DNA from: Hymenobacter artigasi
Lineage (GTDB): Bacteria > Bacteroidota > Bacteroidia > Cytophagales > Hymenobacteraceae
Direction: 5' to 3'
DNA: 64,000 nt
NCBI RefSeq assembly: GCF_012275535.1
Contig: NZ_JAAVTK010000006.1
Span: 1 to 64,000, forward strand
Positions 26,606 to 36,002 of the stretch are shown here, piece by piece. Both the position numbers and the translations under genes were made by a program. Each line of letters opens with the position of its first letter. Position 1 is the first letter of the stretch. The notes under the pieces were generated by a model that was not told where the DNA came from, ran no database searches, and worked only from the letters and a program-made list of their open reading frames with translations.

Positions 26606-27091
26606 AAACAGATAGAAGCGCGCCACGCCACCGCCCCACCCGGAGCGGCCGTGCCGCAAAGCAAAAAGCCCGTAAAAAATGGAATGAGAGGGGGCCGGCC
26701 GCCTCGGCTACCGGCCGCTAGTACCCGGCATCAACAGCAACAACAGCCCGCGACCAGTTGGCCCAACCCCAGCGGGCAGGCACTAAAAACACCAGAAAAA
26801 GCAAGCGAGGCAGCGAAAACGGCAGGCACGGCAGTTGTTTTTATATAATCAGGACTTGGCACCGGGCCGCGATTGCGGATGGTTGCCGGCGCTTCATCGA
26901 GCCTGTCTCTCAGCGCCTCTGTATAAAAACAATCCTTCCGGAGAAAGAATTGATGGCGCAAAGGTAGTACCGGCCGGGCATACCAGCACCCTGCTGCCGC
27001 CGCGATAACCCCGCCGCCCCAGCCCACGTATGGACGAGGCATTTGGCTGATGCCTCGTTTAGCCGCCCTACTTGCCCGACATCCCTAGTTT
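26606..27091. other. Intergenic region with no recognised gene
   Basis: A 486-base gap holding the permease promoter on one side and the promoter of the small gene at 27092 on the other. The only clear element is a 9-bp dyad at 27034-27058. A GC-rich open frame in the middle has no family features. Confidence 0.5.
27034..27058. promoter_or_regulatory. ACGAGGCAT dyad upstream of the small gene
   Basis: ACGAGGCAT (27034-27042) is inverted at 27050-27058 with a 7-base loop, 33 bases before the start codon at 27092, and is followed by TT. It could be an operator or part of the 5' untranslated region. It shares GAGGCAT with family A dyads. Confidence 0.4.
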
Positions 27092-27520
27092 ATGCCCGAT
27101 ACCGTTGTGCACGCCGAGCCTTATGGCAGCCTGCTTTTTGCCCCCGAAGTCCCCTGTTTCATCATCTCCTGGCACGGCTTTGCCAACAGCGAGCAGTTCC
27201 GCTTCCTAATGAACCGGGGCCTGGAGCTGTACAAAGCCGAAGCCGCCCGCACGCAGCCCTTGGGCTGGCTCGCCGACACCCGCGACGTGCAGGCCGTGAA
27301 GCCCGCCGACCAGGAATGGATGCGCACCGACTGGAACATCCGCGCCCAGCAGGCCGGCATCAACCACGTCAGCTTCGTGGTACCGGAAACCGTGTTCGGC
27401 CAGATTTCGGTGCAGAGCTACACCCATAACGTGGCCGAAGCTGATGAGTACGAGATAGAAACTGCCCAGCACCGAACGCTGGAGGAGGCCAAGGATTGGC
27501 TGAAAGCGGCGATTCGCTAA
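27092..27520 (+). CDS. Small protein of unknown function, possibly SpoIIAA/STAS-like fold
   Basis: A 142-residue soluble protein. It alternates strands and helices: LLFAPEVPCFIISWHGF, a helix FRFLMNRGLELYKAEAA, the strand LGWLADTRDV, a helix at KPADQEWM, NHVSFVVPETVFG, and a final helix LEEAKDWLKAAI. This order and the LADTRDV strand followed by a helix resemble SpoIIAA-like proteins that Bacteroidota encode widely. No catalytic motif is seen. It is monocistronic and followed by a family A dyad. The fold is an inference. Confidence 0.7.
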   Translation: MPDTVVHAEPYGSLLFAPEVPCFIISWHGFANSEQFRFLMNRGLELYKAEAARTQPLGWLADTRDVQAVKPADQEWMRTDWNIRAQQAGINHVSFVVPETVFGQISVQSYTHNVAEADEYEIETAQHRTLEEAKDWLKAAIR

Positions 27521-27551
27521 CCGCACCGGTTGGGGAAATCCGAATAAAAAA

Positions 27552-27657
27552 GAACGTCATGCCGAGCGTAGCCGAGGCATCTCGCGTGCAGTAGTAATCC
27601 ATTCTGTTGAGTTACTATCACAAGCGAGATGCCTCGGCTACGCTCGGCATGACGTTC
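27552..27657. repeat. Family A dyad repeat, copy 2 (perfect 34-bp arms)
   Basis: The arms 27552-27585 and 27624-27657 are perfectly complementary, with the outer sequence GAACGTCATGCCGAGCGTAG. It fills the gap between the convergent small gene and the TonB receptor gene. Confidence 0.87.
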
Positions 27658-27669
27658 CTTATTTCGGGC

Positions 27670-29634
27670 CTACCGCCGCAGTGCTAGGCGCACGCCGGCC
27701 ATCAGCCAGCGGCCGGGCATCTGGGCCCCCAGCAGGTCGGAGTATTTGGCGTCGAACAGGTTTTGGGCCTGGCCCACCACCCACAGGCGCTCGGGCAGCA
27801 GCGCTACGTCGAAGCGGCCGTTGATGACCACATAGTCGGAGGAAAGCGTGAAGTCGCCCACCGGCGGCACCCCGGCGCGCTGCTTGTACACCCCGCCCAG
27901 GCTGGCCGTGAAGCGGCGGTGCACCAGGCTCAGGTTGCCGCTCACGAGCTGCTTCGCCACGTTGCTCAGGTACTGCGACACGATGCTGCCGTCCACGTTC
28001 AGGTGGGTGTAGGTGTAGCCCACGCTGCCATCGAGGCGCAGGCCGGTGGTGAGCTGGGCGCGGGTGCTGGCTTCAAATTCCAGCCCCTGCGTGCTCACGG
28101 CAAACAGGTTCTGGGCGTAGCGGTAAGTGGCGGCCGGGTTCAGGTTGGTGAAGCCGGTGCCGGCCTGCACTTCGCTGCCGGGCGTGGCCACGTAGTCAAT
28201 CAGGTTGCGGCCGTAGCGGTTGAAGTAGGTGCCGCGCAGCGTGAGCGCCGGGCAAAGCACGTAGTCGAGGCCACCCTCGTAGCTCCAGGTGCGCTCGGCG
28301 GCCAGGCCGGGATTGCCCACGTTGAAGCCGTTGGGCACGGTGCCGGGCCGGATGGCCGAGTTGTACTGCTCAGTAAAGTTGGCCGCCCGGATGGCGCGGC
28401 CCACGGCGGCGCGCACGGTCAGCTTCTCGCCCAGCAGCTGGCTGGCCGTGAGTTGGGGCAGCAACTCGGTACCGTAGGCCTGGTCGTGGTCGAGGCGCAG
28501 GGCGGCGGTCAGGTTCAGGCCGGTGGCCGGCGTGAGGCCGGCCACGGCAAATGCGCCCTGGTGCCACACGGCGTGGTTGCCGCGGTCGTTGCTGCGCACG
28601 CTGCGTTTATCAGCTTGGCCGCCCAGGGTCAGCTGCACCTTGTCCGAGAGGCGCAGCTGGTGCTGGGCCTGCAGGTTGAGGTAGTGCATGAGGTGGTCGC
28701 TGGCCGCCGAGGTGGGCGTGTACAGGTAGTAATCGGTGCTGCTGGTGCCCACCATTTGCAGCTCGGTGCGGGCGCGGGCATTCCAGTCGTAGCGCAGCTG
28801 GCCCTGGTACCAGTCGCGCGAAGTGGTTTCGCGGGCGCGGTCGCCAGCGTTGGTCGTGTAGAAGTTCTGGGCGTTGTAGTCGCGGCGGTCGAAGCTGGCG
28901 CGGGCAGCGGCGCTCAGCTTGTTGCTGATTTGGTACGCGCCGGAGAGCGAGTAAGTATTCAGCTTGAAGTCGTTGCGCCCGCCGCCGGGCAGGCCTAGCA
29001 GCTGGCCGCTGGCGGTATTGTTGAGGATGCCGCCGGCCAGGCGCAGGCCCTTATCCTGGCCATAAAAGCCGGCGTTGGTGGTTTTCAGGTCGTACTCGCC
29101 GGCCATGAACGTGCCGCCCACTTCCACGCCATCGGGCCGGTGGGTGGCGGCGAAGGTTTTGGTGACGATGTTCACGAAGCCGCCCACGGCATCGGGGCCG
29201 TAAAGGGCCGCGCCGGGGCCGCGCACTACTTCAATCTGCTCAATCTCGGCCGGGGTGATGGGCAGGTAGCCCGCGAAGTGGCCCGTGAGCGGGTCATTCA
29301 GCCGCATGCCATCGAGCAGAATGAGCACCTGGTTGAACGTAGAGCCGCGCAGCGTAATATCGGCCTGCGTGCCGAAGTTGCCCCGGCTCTGCATCTCAAT
29401 GGCCGGAAGCAGGCGCAGCAAGTCATCGAGCGAAGCCACTGGATACTGGCTGAGCGTGCGGCCGGAAACAACGGTCACGTAGCGGCCGGTCTGGCCGGCT
29501 ACCTGGTTGAGGCGGGTGCCGTACACGGTCACCTCATTCAGGGCGCGGGTACTGTCGGCCGGGGCACTCTGGGCGAAAGCATTAGCCGTGAAAAGGGTAC
29601 AGAAAAGCGGGGTAGCGTAGCGCGTAAGTCGCAT
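27670..29634 (-). CDS. TonB-dependent receptor (BtuB-like)
   Basis: A 654-residue outer-membrane receptor. The signal peptide is MRLTRYATPLFCTLFTANAFAQ from ATG 29634. A TonB box-like segment LNEVTVYGTR follows, then the plug domain (about residues 50-155) with LLRLLPAIEMQSRG, ILLDGMRLNDPL, IEVVRGPGAALYGPDAVGG and VNIVTK. The rest is a 22-strand barrel ending in a final aromatic-poor strand GVRLALRR. There is no N-terminal carboxypeptidase-like domain. It would import a large nutrient such as a cobalamin, siderophore or other chelate. No cobalamin riboswitch is seen upstream, so the BtuB likeness does not define the ligand. Confidence 0.92.
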   Translation of the reverse strand: MRLTRYATPLFCTLFTANAFAQSAPADSTRALNEVTVYGTRLNQVAGQTGRYVTVVSGRTLSQYPVASLDDLLRLLPAIEMQSRGNFGTQADITLRGSTFNQVLILLDGMRLNDPLTGHFAGYLPITPAEIEQIEVVRGPGAALYGPDAVGGFVNIVTKTFAATHRPDGVEVGGTFMAGEYDLKTTNAGFYGQDKGLRLAGGILNNTASGQLLGLPGGGRNDFKLNTYSLSGAYQISNKLSAAARASFDRRDYNAQNFYTTNAGDRARETTSRDWYQGQLRYDWNARARTELQMVGTSSTDYYLYTPTSAASDHLMHYLNLQAQHQLRLSDKVQLTLGGQADKRSVRSNDRGNHAVWHQGAFAVAGLTPATGLNLTAALRLDHDQAYGTELLPQLTASQLLGEKLTVRAAVGRAIRAANFTEQYNSAIRPGTVPNGFNVGNPGLAAERTWSYEGGLDYVLCPALTLRGTYFNRYGRNLIDYVATPGSEVQAGTGFTNLNPAATYRYAQNLFAVSTQGLEFEASTRAQLTTGLRLDGSVGYTYTHLNVDGSIVSQYLSNVAKQLVSGNLSLVHRRFTASLGGVYKQRAGVPPVGDFTLSSDYVVINGRFDVALLPERLWVVGQAQNLFDAKYSDLLGAQMPGRWLMAGVRLALRR

Positions 29635-29667
29635 TCTTAAGGGGGTTGATGGGGGTGCAAAGCTACT

Positions 29668-29800
29668 GTAGCGCGGACGGTGCAAGTCCGCGTCTCGCTG
29701 CATCGCAGCGAATATTCGTTGCTTATTATCGCAGCAGCATATCACATTTCCGCGTGTCGCCGTGCTGCGGCGACGCGCAGACTTGCAAAGTCCACGCTAC
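29668..29800. repeat. Family I dyad repeat, copy 1 (imperfect)
   Basis: GTAGCGCGGACGGTGCAAGT from 29668 is approximately inverted as GACTTGCAAAGTCCACGCTAC ending 29800 (shown in part). A better-preserved copy is at 61815-61899. It occupies the divergent promoter gap between the TonB receptor and the M1 peptidase. Confidence 0.65.
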
Positions 29801-29879
29801 TTTCGTCCCCGTGTCAGGCAACGTCAGCCTCGCGCCCGCGTCCTTCGCGCGAAACTCATTTCCCACCATTCGTTTCTCT

Positions 29880-32363
29880 ATGAAGCACCTTTTCGCGCTG
29901 GGCCTGCTGGGCCTGGCGGCCACCAGCCCGGCTTTCGCGCAGGCTCCCACCCCGCCGGCTGCCAAGCCCGAATCTCCCTACCGCGCCTCGGCCACCAAGG
30001 TCAACGACCTGGTACACACCAAGCTCGACGTTCGTTTCGACTATGCCAAGCGTTACCTCTACGGCAAGGAGTGGGTCACGCTCAAGCCCCATGGCTACCC
30101 CACCGACTCGCTCCGTCTCGATGCCAAAGGCATGGACATCAAAGCTGTAGCCCTGATGAGCGGCGACAAGCAAACCCCGCTCAAATACGACTACGCCGAT
30201 GGCATGAATCTGCGCATCAACCTGGGCCGCGTTTTCAAGCCCGGCGAGGAGTACACGGTCTACATCGACTACGTGTCGAAGCCCGACGAGCTGAAGGTGA
30301 AAGGCTCGGCCGCTATCACCGATGCCAAAGGCCTGTATTTCATCAACCCCGACTCGGCCGTGGCCGGCAAGCCGGTGCAAATCTGGACACAGGGTGAGAC
30401 CGAGGGCTCGTCGGCCTGGTTCCCCACCATCGACCGTCCGAACCAGAAAACCACTGAGGAAATCTCGATGACCGTGCCGGCTAAGTACGTCACGCTCAGC
30501 AACGGCCGCATGGTGAGCAGCACGCCCGCCGGACCCGGCCTGCGCACCGACGTGTGGAAGATGGAGCTGCCCCACGCCCCCTACCTGTTCATGATGGCCG
30601 TGGGCGACTTCAAAATCTACAAGGATACCTGGCGCGGCAAGGAGGTTAATTATTACCTCGAACCCAAGTACGCGCCTTACGCCAAGCAGATTTTCGGCAA
30701 CACGCCCGACATGCTGGAGTTCTACTCCAACCGCCTCGGCGTGGAGTACCCGTGGAATAAGTACAGCCAGATTGTGGCCCGCGACTATGTGAGCGGCGCC
30801 ATGGAAAACACCACCGCCACCCTGCACGGCGAGCAGGTACAAATGACTGACCGCGAGCTGATTGACCGCGAATACGGCTCCGAATCGGTGATTGCGCACG
30901 AGCTGTTCCACCAGTGGTTTGGCGACTACGTGACGGCCGAAAGCTGGTCCAACATCACCGTAAACGAAACGATGGCCGACTTCTCGGAAGGCCTCTACGC
31001 CGAGCACAAGTACGGCAAGGACGCCGCCGATGCCCACTACTACCGCTACCTGCGCCGGTACCTGAGCTCGCCCCGCGACGCCGCCAAAACCCTGGTGCGC
31101 TTCCACTACGACGAGCAGGAGGAAGTATTTGACCTGGTGAGCTACCAGAAGGGCGGGGCCATTATGGACATGCTGCGCACTTACCTGGGCGACGACGTGT
31201 TTTTCTCCGGCTTGCAGAAATATCTGCAGGACAACAAGTTCGGCAACGGCGAGGCCCACCAGATGCGCCTGGCGTTTGAGGCCGTGTCGGGCCAGGACTT
31301 GAACTGGTTCTGGAACCAGTGGTACTTCGCCCCCGGCCACCCCATTGTGAGCATCGACTACGCCTGGGATGCCGCCAAAAAGATGCAGTCCGTGACGGTG
31401 AAGCAGACCCAGCCGGGCCAGCCCTTCCAGCTGCCTTTCACCATCGACTACTACGTGGGCGGTAAGGTGCTGCACCAGCCCGTGACCATGACGGAGGCCA
31501 GCCAGACCTTCACCATGCCCCTAGCGGCCAAGCCCGACCTGGTGAACGTGGACGCCAATAAGAAAACCCTGTGGCTGAAAACCGATAACAAATCGGCCGC
31601 CGAGTACGCCTTCCAGTACGCCCACGCGCCCCTGTTCGTGGACCGCCGCGAGGCCATTGACGCCGCTGCCAAGGACCAGACCATTGCCGCCAACCGCGCT
31701 ACGCTGCTGGCCGCCCTCAACGACAAGTTCTACAACAACCGCCTGGCCGCCGTGGAGGCCTTGAAGCTGGACGATAAGGCCGTGGCCAAAGCCGCCGCGC
31801 CCGCCCTGCGCAAGCTCGCCGCCACTGAGAAAGAGCCCTGGGTGCAGTCCTCGCTGCTCGGCGCACTGGCTAAGGTGAAGGACAAGAAGGACGAAGCGTA
31901 CATCAGCAAGCAGCTCAGCAGCCAGTCGTACAACGTGCAGGGTGCGGCCCTGCGCGCCCTGGCCGCCGTGCAGCCCACCCAGGCCCTGGCCCGTGCCAAA
32001 ACCTACGAGGCCAACGCCCAGGGCGCAGTAGCCCAGGCCGTAACCGAAGTATATGCCAAGAACGGCGGCCAGGCCCAGTGGGCCTTCGTGCGTGACCGGT
32101 TCGACGCGGCCCGCCCCCAGGGCAAGTTCAACATGATGGAGCCGCTGGCCACCATCACCGGCCGCCTCGACGATGCCGCTTCCATCACCGAAGGCATCAC
32201 CCGCCTCCAGGAAATCGGCGTCAAGTACAAATCCTACGGAGCCGACCGCCCCATCGTGAACCTGCTGCAAGGTGTGGCCAAAGCGCAGGCCGGTCGCCCG
32301 CAGGCCGCCACTACCCAGCAGGCCGTGGAGCAAGCCGTGGCTGCCGTGCAAGCCGCCAAGTAG
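29880..32363 (+). CDS. M1 family zinc aminopeptidase
   Basis: An 827-residue exported metallopeptidase. ATG 29880 starts the signal peptide MKHLFALGLLGLAATSPAFAQ; upstream codons cover a dyad repeat and are not coding. The N-terminal beta domain is followed by the exopeptidase motif SGAMENTTAT (GAMEN) and the zinc site HELFH at residues 340-344 with the third ligand Glu363 in NETMADF, exactly H-E-x2-H-x18-E. Residues from about 600 form HEAT-like helical repeats rich in Ala and Leu. It would cleave N-terminal residues from peptides in the periplasm. All catalytic residues are present. Confidence 0.94.
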   Translation: MKHLFALGLLGLAATSPAFAQAPTPPAAKPESPYRASATKVNDLVHTKLDVRFDYAKRYLYGKEWVTLKPHGYPTDSLRLDAKGMDIKAVALMSGDKQTPLKYDYADGMNLRINLGRVFKPGEEYTVYIDYVSKPDELKVKGSAAITDAKGLYFINPDSAVAGKPVQIWTQGETEGSSAWFPTIDRPNQKTTEEISMTVPAKYVTLSNGRMVSSTPAGPGLRTDVWKMELPHAPYLFMMAVGDFKIYKDTWRGKEVNYYLEPKYAPYAKQIFGNTPDMLEFYSNRLGVEYPWNKYSQIVARDYVSGAMENTTATLHGEQVQMTDRELIDREYGSESVIAHELFHQWFGDYVTAESWSNITVNETMADFSEGLYAEHKYGKDAADAHYYRYLRRYLSSPRDAAKTLVRFHYDEQEEVFDLVSYQKGGAIMDMLRTYLGDDVFFSGLQKYLQDNKFGNGEAHQMRLAFEAVSGQDLNWFWNQWYFAPGHPIVSIDYAWDAAKKMQSVTVKQTQPGQPFQLPFTIDYYVGGKVLHQPVTMTEASQTFTMPLAAKPDLVNVDANKKTLWLKTDNKSAAEYAFQYAHAPLFVDRREAIDAAAKDQTIAANRATLLAALNDKFYNNRLAAVEALKLDDKAVAKAAAPALRKLAATEKEPWVQSSLLGALAKVKDKKDEAYISKQLSSQSYNVQGAALRALAAVQPTQALARAKTYEANAQGAVAQAVTEVYAKNGGQAQWAFVRDRFDAARPQGKFNMMEPLATITGRLDDAASITEGITRLQEIGVKYKSYGADRPIVNLLQGVAKAQAGRPQAATTQQAVEQAVAAVQAAK

Positions 32364-32404
32364 TGCTGCTGATTTAGCAGTGCCGCTTGACGTTCTTCAC
32401 TACT

Positions 32405-32441
32405 AAAAAAGCCCTATCGCATTGCGCGACAGGGCTTTTTT
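32405..32441. terminator. Intrinsic terminator after the M1 peptidase
   Basis: AAAAAAGCCCT (32405-32415) pairs with AGGGCTTTTTT (32431-32441); the intervening sequence can extend the stem with TCGC/GCGA. The A and T tracts on both sides make it usable by the convergent carbonic anhydrase gene too. Confidence 0.88.
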
Positions 32442-32483
32442 GTGGGTGGTGGTTGGCAGCTATTTGGGGAAACGGGGAAGAAT

Positions 32484-33185
32484 CTACTCGCCTTCGGCTA
32501 CTGCGGCCGGGGTTAGCTCAGGCGTTTCTTCGGTAGCAGCGTCGTGGTCCTGTGCCTCGGTGGCGTAAATGTGCTCCATATCAGTTATCACATCTTCGCC
32601 GTCCACGTTCAGGTCTTTCAGCACGCCATCGGCAATGTCGTAGACGAGGCCGTGCAGGCGGGGCGGGTTTTCGCCGCGCATCGCGTTCTGGATGATGTTG
32701 GTTTTGGCCAGGTTGCGCACCTGCTCAATCACATTCAGCTCCACGAGGCGGCGCAGGCGGGCCGTATCGTCTTTCTCGCGCAGGTACTCGGCTTCGTGCA
32801 GCCGGATAACGTCGCGAATATTCACCAGCCAGTTGTCAATCATGCCATACTGCTTGTTGGCGGCCGCCGCGGCCACGCCGCCGCAGCCGTAGTGCCCGCA
32901 CACCAGAATGTCTTTCACGCCCAGCACTTCCACGGCATATTGCAGCACGCTCAGCAGGTTCATGTCGGTGTGCACCACCAGGTTGGCAATGTTGCGGTGC
33001 ACAAACATCTCGCCCGGGCCCGTGCCCGTGATTCCGGAGGCCGGTACCCGCGAATCGGAACAGCCGATGAACAGGTATTTGGGGCTCTGGCCATTGGCTA
33101 GGCGCTGGAAAAATTCGGGGTCCTCCGCGTTTCTAGACGCCACCCAATGCTTGTTATTTTCGAGAATTTCGCTGATACCAGCCAT
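32484..33185 (-). CDS. Beta-class carbonic anhydrase
   Basis: A 233-residue zinc enzyme that interconverts CO2 and bicarbonate in the cytosol. All key residues are present: Cys42 and the Asp44-Arg46 dyad in CSDSR, His98 and Cys101 in CGHYGCGG, and Arg64 in FVHRNIANLV. The C-terminal tail (about 205-233) is acidic and probably flexible. It is the third gene of a minus-strand cluster that begins with a SulP transporter and includes a degenerate paralogue. The cluster suggests bicarbonate uptake and supply for carboxylases or pH control. The start ATG 33185 aligns exactly with that of its paralogue. Confidence 0.95.
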   Translation of the reverse strand: MAGISEILENNKHWVASRNAEDPEFFQRLANGQSPKYLFIGCSDSRVPASGITGTGPGEMFVHRNIANLVVHTDMNLLSVLQYAVEVLGVKDILVCGHYGCGGVAAAAANKQYGMIDNWLVNIRDVIRLHEAEYLREKDDTARLRRLVELNVIEQVRNLAKTNIIQNAMRGENPPRLHGLVYDIADGVLKDLNVDGEDVITDMEHIYATEAQDHDAATEETPELTPAAVAEGE

Positions 33186-33344
33186 AGTTAAAACAGGTAA
33201 GTTGATGGCCGGAAACCGCCGAAGCGGCCCACCAGCCCCGGTAAAGCACCAGCGCCCAAGTAGCGCGGTGCAGGGAGGTAAACGCTACGGCAAGGTAGCG
33301 CCAATTCGTCGGCAGGAATCCTCCGCCAGGCGCGGCCGCGCCGT

Positions 33345-34073
33345 TCAGGCGCTACGGCGGCGGTGGCCGTTCAGGCTGCCGCTGGCGGCCCGGTCTGCCA
33401 CCAGCGGCCGCGTCCCGCGCGAAACCGTGAGCCGGGGAGCGGCCGCCGCCGGGTGCGTGGCGTAGATTTCGGCCCAGCCACTGATGGCATCCACGTTCAG
33501 GTTGTTCAGCTGGCCGGTAGCTGCTTCGTATACTAGGCCGTGCAGGCGGAGCGTGCGGCCGGCCTGGATGGCATTCTGAAAGAGGCTGGTTTTGGCCAGG
33601 TTGCGCACCTGTTCCATCACGTTCAGCTCTACGAGGCGGCGCAGGCGGGCCGTGTCGTCGCCGATGCGCAGCAGCTCCTTTTCGTGCAGCCGCACCACGT
33701 CGCGCACCTGCGTGAGCCAGCTATCGAGCAGGCCGTTTTGCTGATGCGAGGCGGCAGCAGCCACCCCAGCGCAATCGTAGCTGCCACAGACGATAATGTC
33801 TTCGATATCCGTGTTTTGCACGGCGTGTTGTAGCACACTCAGCAGGCTCATATCGGAGTGCGCTACCAGGTTGGCCACATTGCTGTGCGTCAACACTTCA
33901 CCGGGCTTCAGGCCCAGCAACTCGTTGGCAGCCACGCCCAAATCGGAGCAGCCGATGAACAAGTATTTCGGGGCGAAGCCGGCCACCCGCTTGGTGAAAT
34001 AAGCCGGGTCCCGGCTGGCTTTCTCAGCCACCCACCGTTGGTTATTTTGCAGAAGCTGGCTGATGGTGGTCAT
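33345..34073 (-). CDS. Degenerate beta-carbonic anhydrase paralogue, probably catalytically dead
   Basis: A 242-residue protein that aligns without gaps over its first 110 residues to the neighbouring carbonic anhydrase. Zinc ligands Cys42 and Cys101 and Asp44 are kept, but the third zinc ligand His98 is Ser (CGSYDCAG), the dyad Arg46 is Gly (CSDLG), and Arg64 is Ser (THSNVANLV). I checked the codon for residue 98 at 33780-33782; it reads AGC. The frame is intact and well conserved elsewhere, so it is a retained paralogue rather than a decaying gene. A regulatory, structural or ligand-sensing role is inferred. Start ATG 34073 is preferred over an upstream start at 34139. Confidence 0.88.
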   Translation of the reverse strand: MTTISQLLQNNQRWVAEKASRDPAYFTKRVAGFAPKYLFIGCSDLGVAANELLGLKPGEVLTHSNVANLVAHSDMSLLSVLQHAVQNTDIEDIIVCGSYDCAGVAAAASHQQNGLLDSWLTQVRDVVRLHEKELLRIGDDTARLRRLVELNVMEQVRNLAKTSLFQNAIQAGRTLRLHGLVYEAATGQLNNLNVDAISGWAEIYATHPAAAAPRLTVSRGTRPLVADRAASGSLNGHRRRSA

Positions 34074-34207
34074 GATAATGGAGAAGAAACTGGTGATGCA
34101 ACAGATAACACGATGCTCAATTAAACCCTTGCACACCAATAATTTGACAAGCTTCGGGCAGACACATAGGCTGGTGAGTGATGCAGCCCATCAACCCGGG
34201 AGCCACG

Positions 34208-35854
34208 CTAGTGCGTACCCAGCGCTACCTGGCGGATGCCACGCGTTTCCAACTCAATTCCCCGAGCCGGGGCCGCCTGGCGGAACGCCTCAATGGCTTC
34301 GAGCACGTCGTGGTCGATGACATCGGAACGAGTGCCGTCGAGGATGACGCGGCTGTTGGCGGGCAGCTGCTCCAAGGTGGTCACGATGCTGGCCTTGTTA
34401 AGGAAGGAAACGTGCTCGGGCAGCCGCAGATGCAGCTGGCGGCCATCTTCGCCTTCGGCGGTGTCGGCGGCTTCGTCGCGGCGGAGGTAGGAACCGGCCT
34501 TGGCGTTGTCGCGCAGGATGAAGAAGAAGCCCAGCACCAATCCGATGCTCACGCCCTTCAGCAAATCAGTAAACAGCACCGCCACAATCGTGATGATGAA
34601 GGGAATAAATTGCTCGCGGCCCAGCTGCCACTGCTTGCGGTAGAGGGCCGGTGTGGTGAGCTTGAAGCCTACCAGCAGCAGCACCGCCGCCAGTGCCGAG
34701 AGCGGAATCATATTCAGCACCGCGCCCAGAAACAGCAGGCTGGTAAGCAGTAGCAGGCCATGAATGAAGGCCGACATTTTGCTCTGGGCCCCGGCCGCCA
34801 CGTTGGCCGACGAGCGCACGATAACGGCCGTGAGCGGCAAGCCGCCCAGCAGGCCGCTCACCAGGTTGCCCGCGCCCTGGGCCAGCAGCTCGCGGTTGGT
34901 GGGCGTGTGGCGCTTCTGCGGGTCGAGGTTGTCCACGGCTTCCACGCTGAGCAGCGTTTCGAGCGAGGCCACCACGGCAATGGTGAAGGCCACGCCGTAG
35001 GTAGCGGGGTTGCGCAGGGCACTGAAATCGGGGAAAATCATTTCGCCAGCCAACTGGCTCAGCGACGACAGTACCGGCAGCTTCACCAAGTGCTTGGGCA
35101 GCACTTGCAAATCGGGCGCGAATGTTCTCAGCAGCTGATTGATGCCCACGGCGGCCACCACGGCCACCAGCGCGCCCGGCACCAGCCGCGACCACGACTG
35201 CCGCCGGATGGGAGCGGTATTCCACAGCAGCAGCAGCGCCAGCGACGCCACGCCCACCAGCACCGAGCCGGGGCTGAGCGCCCGCGCCGCCGCCGCAATG
35301 GCCGAGAACGTATTCTGCCCGTTGAACTGCAGAAAGTCCATGTCCTCAAAGTAATCGGTATCAGCTCCCAGGAAATGGGGAATCTGCTTCAGAATCAGGA
35401 TAATGCCAATGGCGGCCAGCATGCCGCGAATAACGGCCGCCGGGAAGTACAGGGCAATAATGCCCGCCCGGGCCAGCCCCAACCCCATCTGGATAACGCC
35501 CGCTACGGCCGTGGCTGCCAGCACCGCCGGCCACGAGCCCAGCGACGAAATAGCCGATAGCACCACCACCGTGAGGCCAGCCGCCGGCCCGCTCACGCTC
35601 ACCGCCGAGCCGCTGAGCACGCTCACCACCAAGCCGCCCACAATGCCCGCAATCACACCCGCGAGCAACGGCGCGCCCGAGGCCAGCGAAATGCCCAGGC
35701 ACAGCGGCAGCGCCACCAGAAAAACCACCAGCCCCGCCGGCGCATCTTGCCCGATGGTGCTGAATAGCGAGGCTTTTGGCCGGGGTTTGCCGGGCGCTAC
35801 CGGGGCCGCAATGGGAGTACCGGTTTGGGCCGGCGAAGAAATTACTTGGGTCAT
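34208..35854 (-). CDS. SulP family inorganic anion transporter with STAS domain
   Basis: A 548-residue inner-membrane transporter. About 12-14 hydrophobic segments occupy residues 30-430, with SulP landmarks QDAPAGLVVFLVALPLCLGI (residues about 24-43) and SGPAAGLTVVV. A C-terminal STAS domain follows at about 455-548, with LPEHVSFLNKASI and VILDGTRSDVIDHDVLEAI. Members carry sulfate, bicarbonate or other anions. The two downstream carbonic-anhydrase-type genes on the same strand make bicarbonate the likeliest substrate, as in BicA-type and SulP-CA pairs, though this is inferred. ATG 35854 is favoured over TTG-type upstream codons. Confidence 0.92.
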   Translation of the reverse strand: MTQVISSPAQTGTPIAAPVAPGKPRPKASLFSTIGQDAPAGLVVFLVALPLCLGISLASGAPLLAGVIAGIVGGLVVSVLSGSAVSVSGPAAGLTVVVLSAISSLGSWPAVLAATAVAGVIQMGLGLARAGIIALYFPAAVIRGMLAAIGIILILKQIPHFLGADTDYFEDMDFLQFNGQNTFSAIAAAARALSPGSVLVGVASLALLLLWNTAPIRRQSWSRLVPGALVAVVAAVGINQLLRTFAPDLQVLPKHLVKLPVLSSLSQLAGEMIFPDFSALRNPATYGVAFTIAVVASLETLLSVEAVDNLDPQKRHTPTNRELLAQGAGNLVSGLLGGLPLTAVIVRSSANVAAGAQSKMSAFIHGLLLLTSLLFLGAVLNMIPLSALAAVLLLVGFKLTTPALYRKQWQLGREQFIPFIITIVAVLFTDLLKGVSIGLVLGFFFILRDNAKAGSYLRRDEAADTAEGEDGRQLHLRLPEHVSFLNKASIVTTLEQLPANSRVILDGTRSDVIDHDVLEAIEAFRQAAPARGIELETRGIRQVALGTH

Positions 35855-36002
35855 AGCCTTGGGATTGCAGCATCGGCCCACCGCCGGGAATCAACGGAGA
35901 GGTAGAGTTTAGCACAAGGTTACGCGGGCGCTATTAAGCCCGAATTAAAGGCAAATTAAAAGGAAATTAAAACCGGATTTCAGGCCTGAGGCAACAAAAA
36001 AG

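Noticed and set aside
29635..29879. Cobalamin riboswitch before the BtuB-like receptor
   Set aside because: The gap is occupied by an imperfect dyad repeat; no B12-box-like element or expected secondary structure was seen.
29856..31475. 539-codon minus-strand frame over the M1 peptidase
   Set aside because: Shadow of a firmly identified gene; no protein features.
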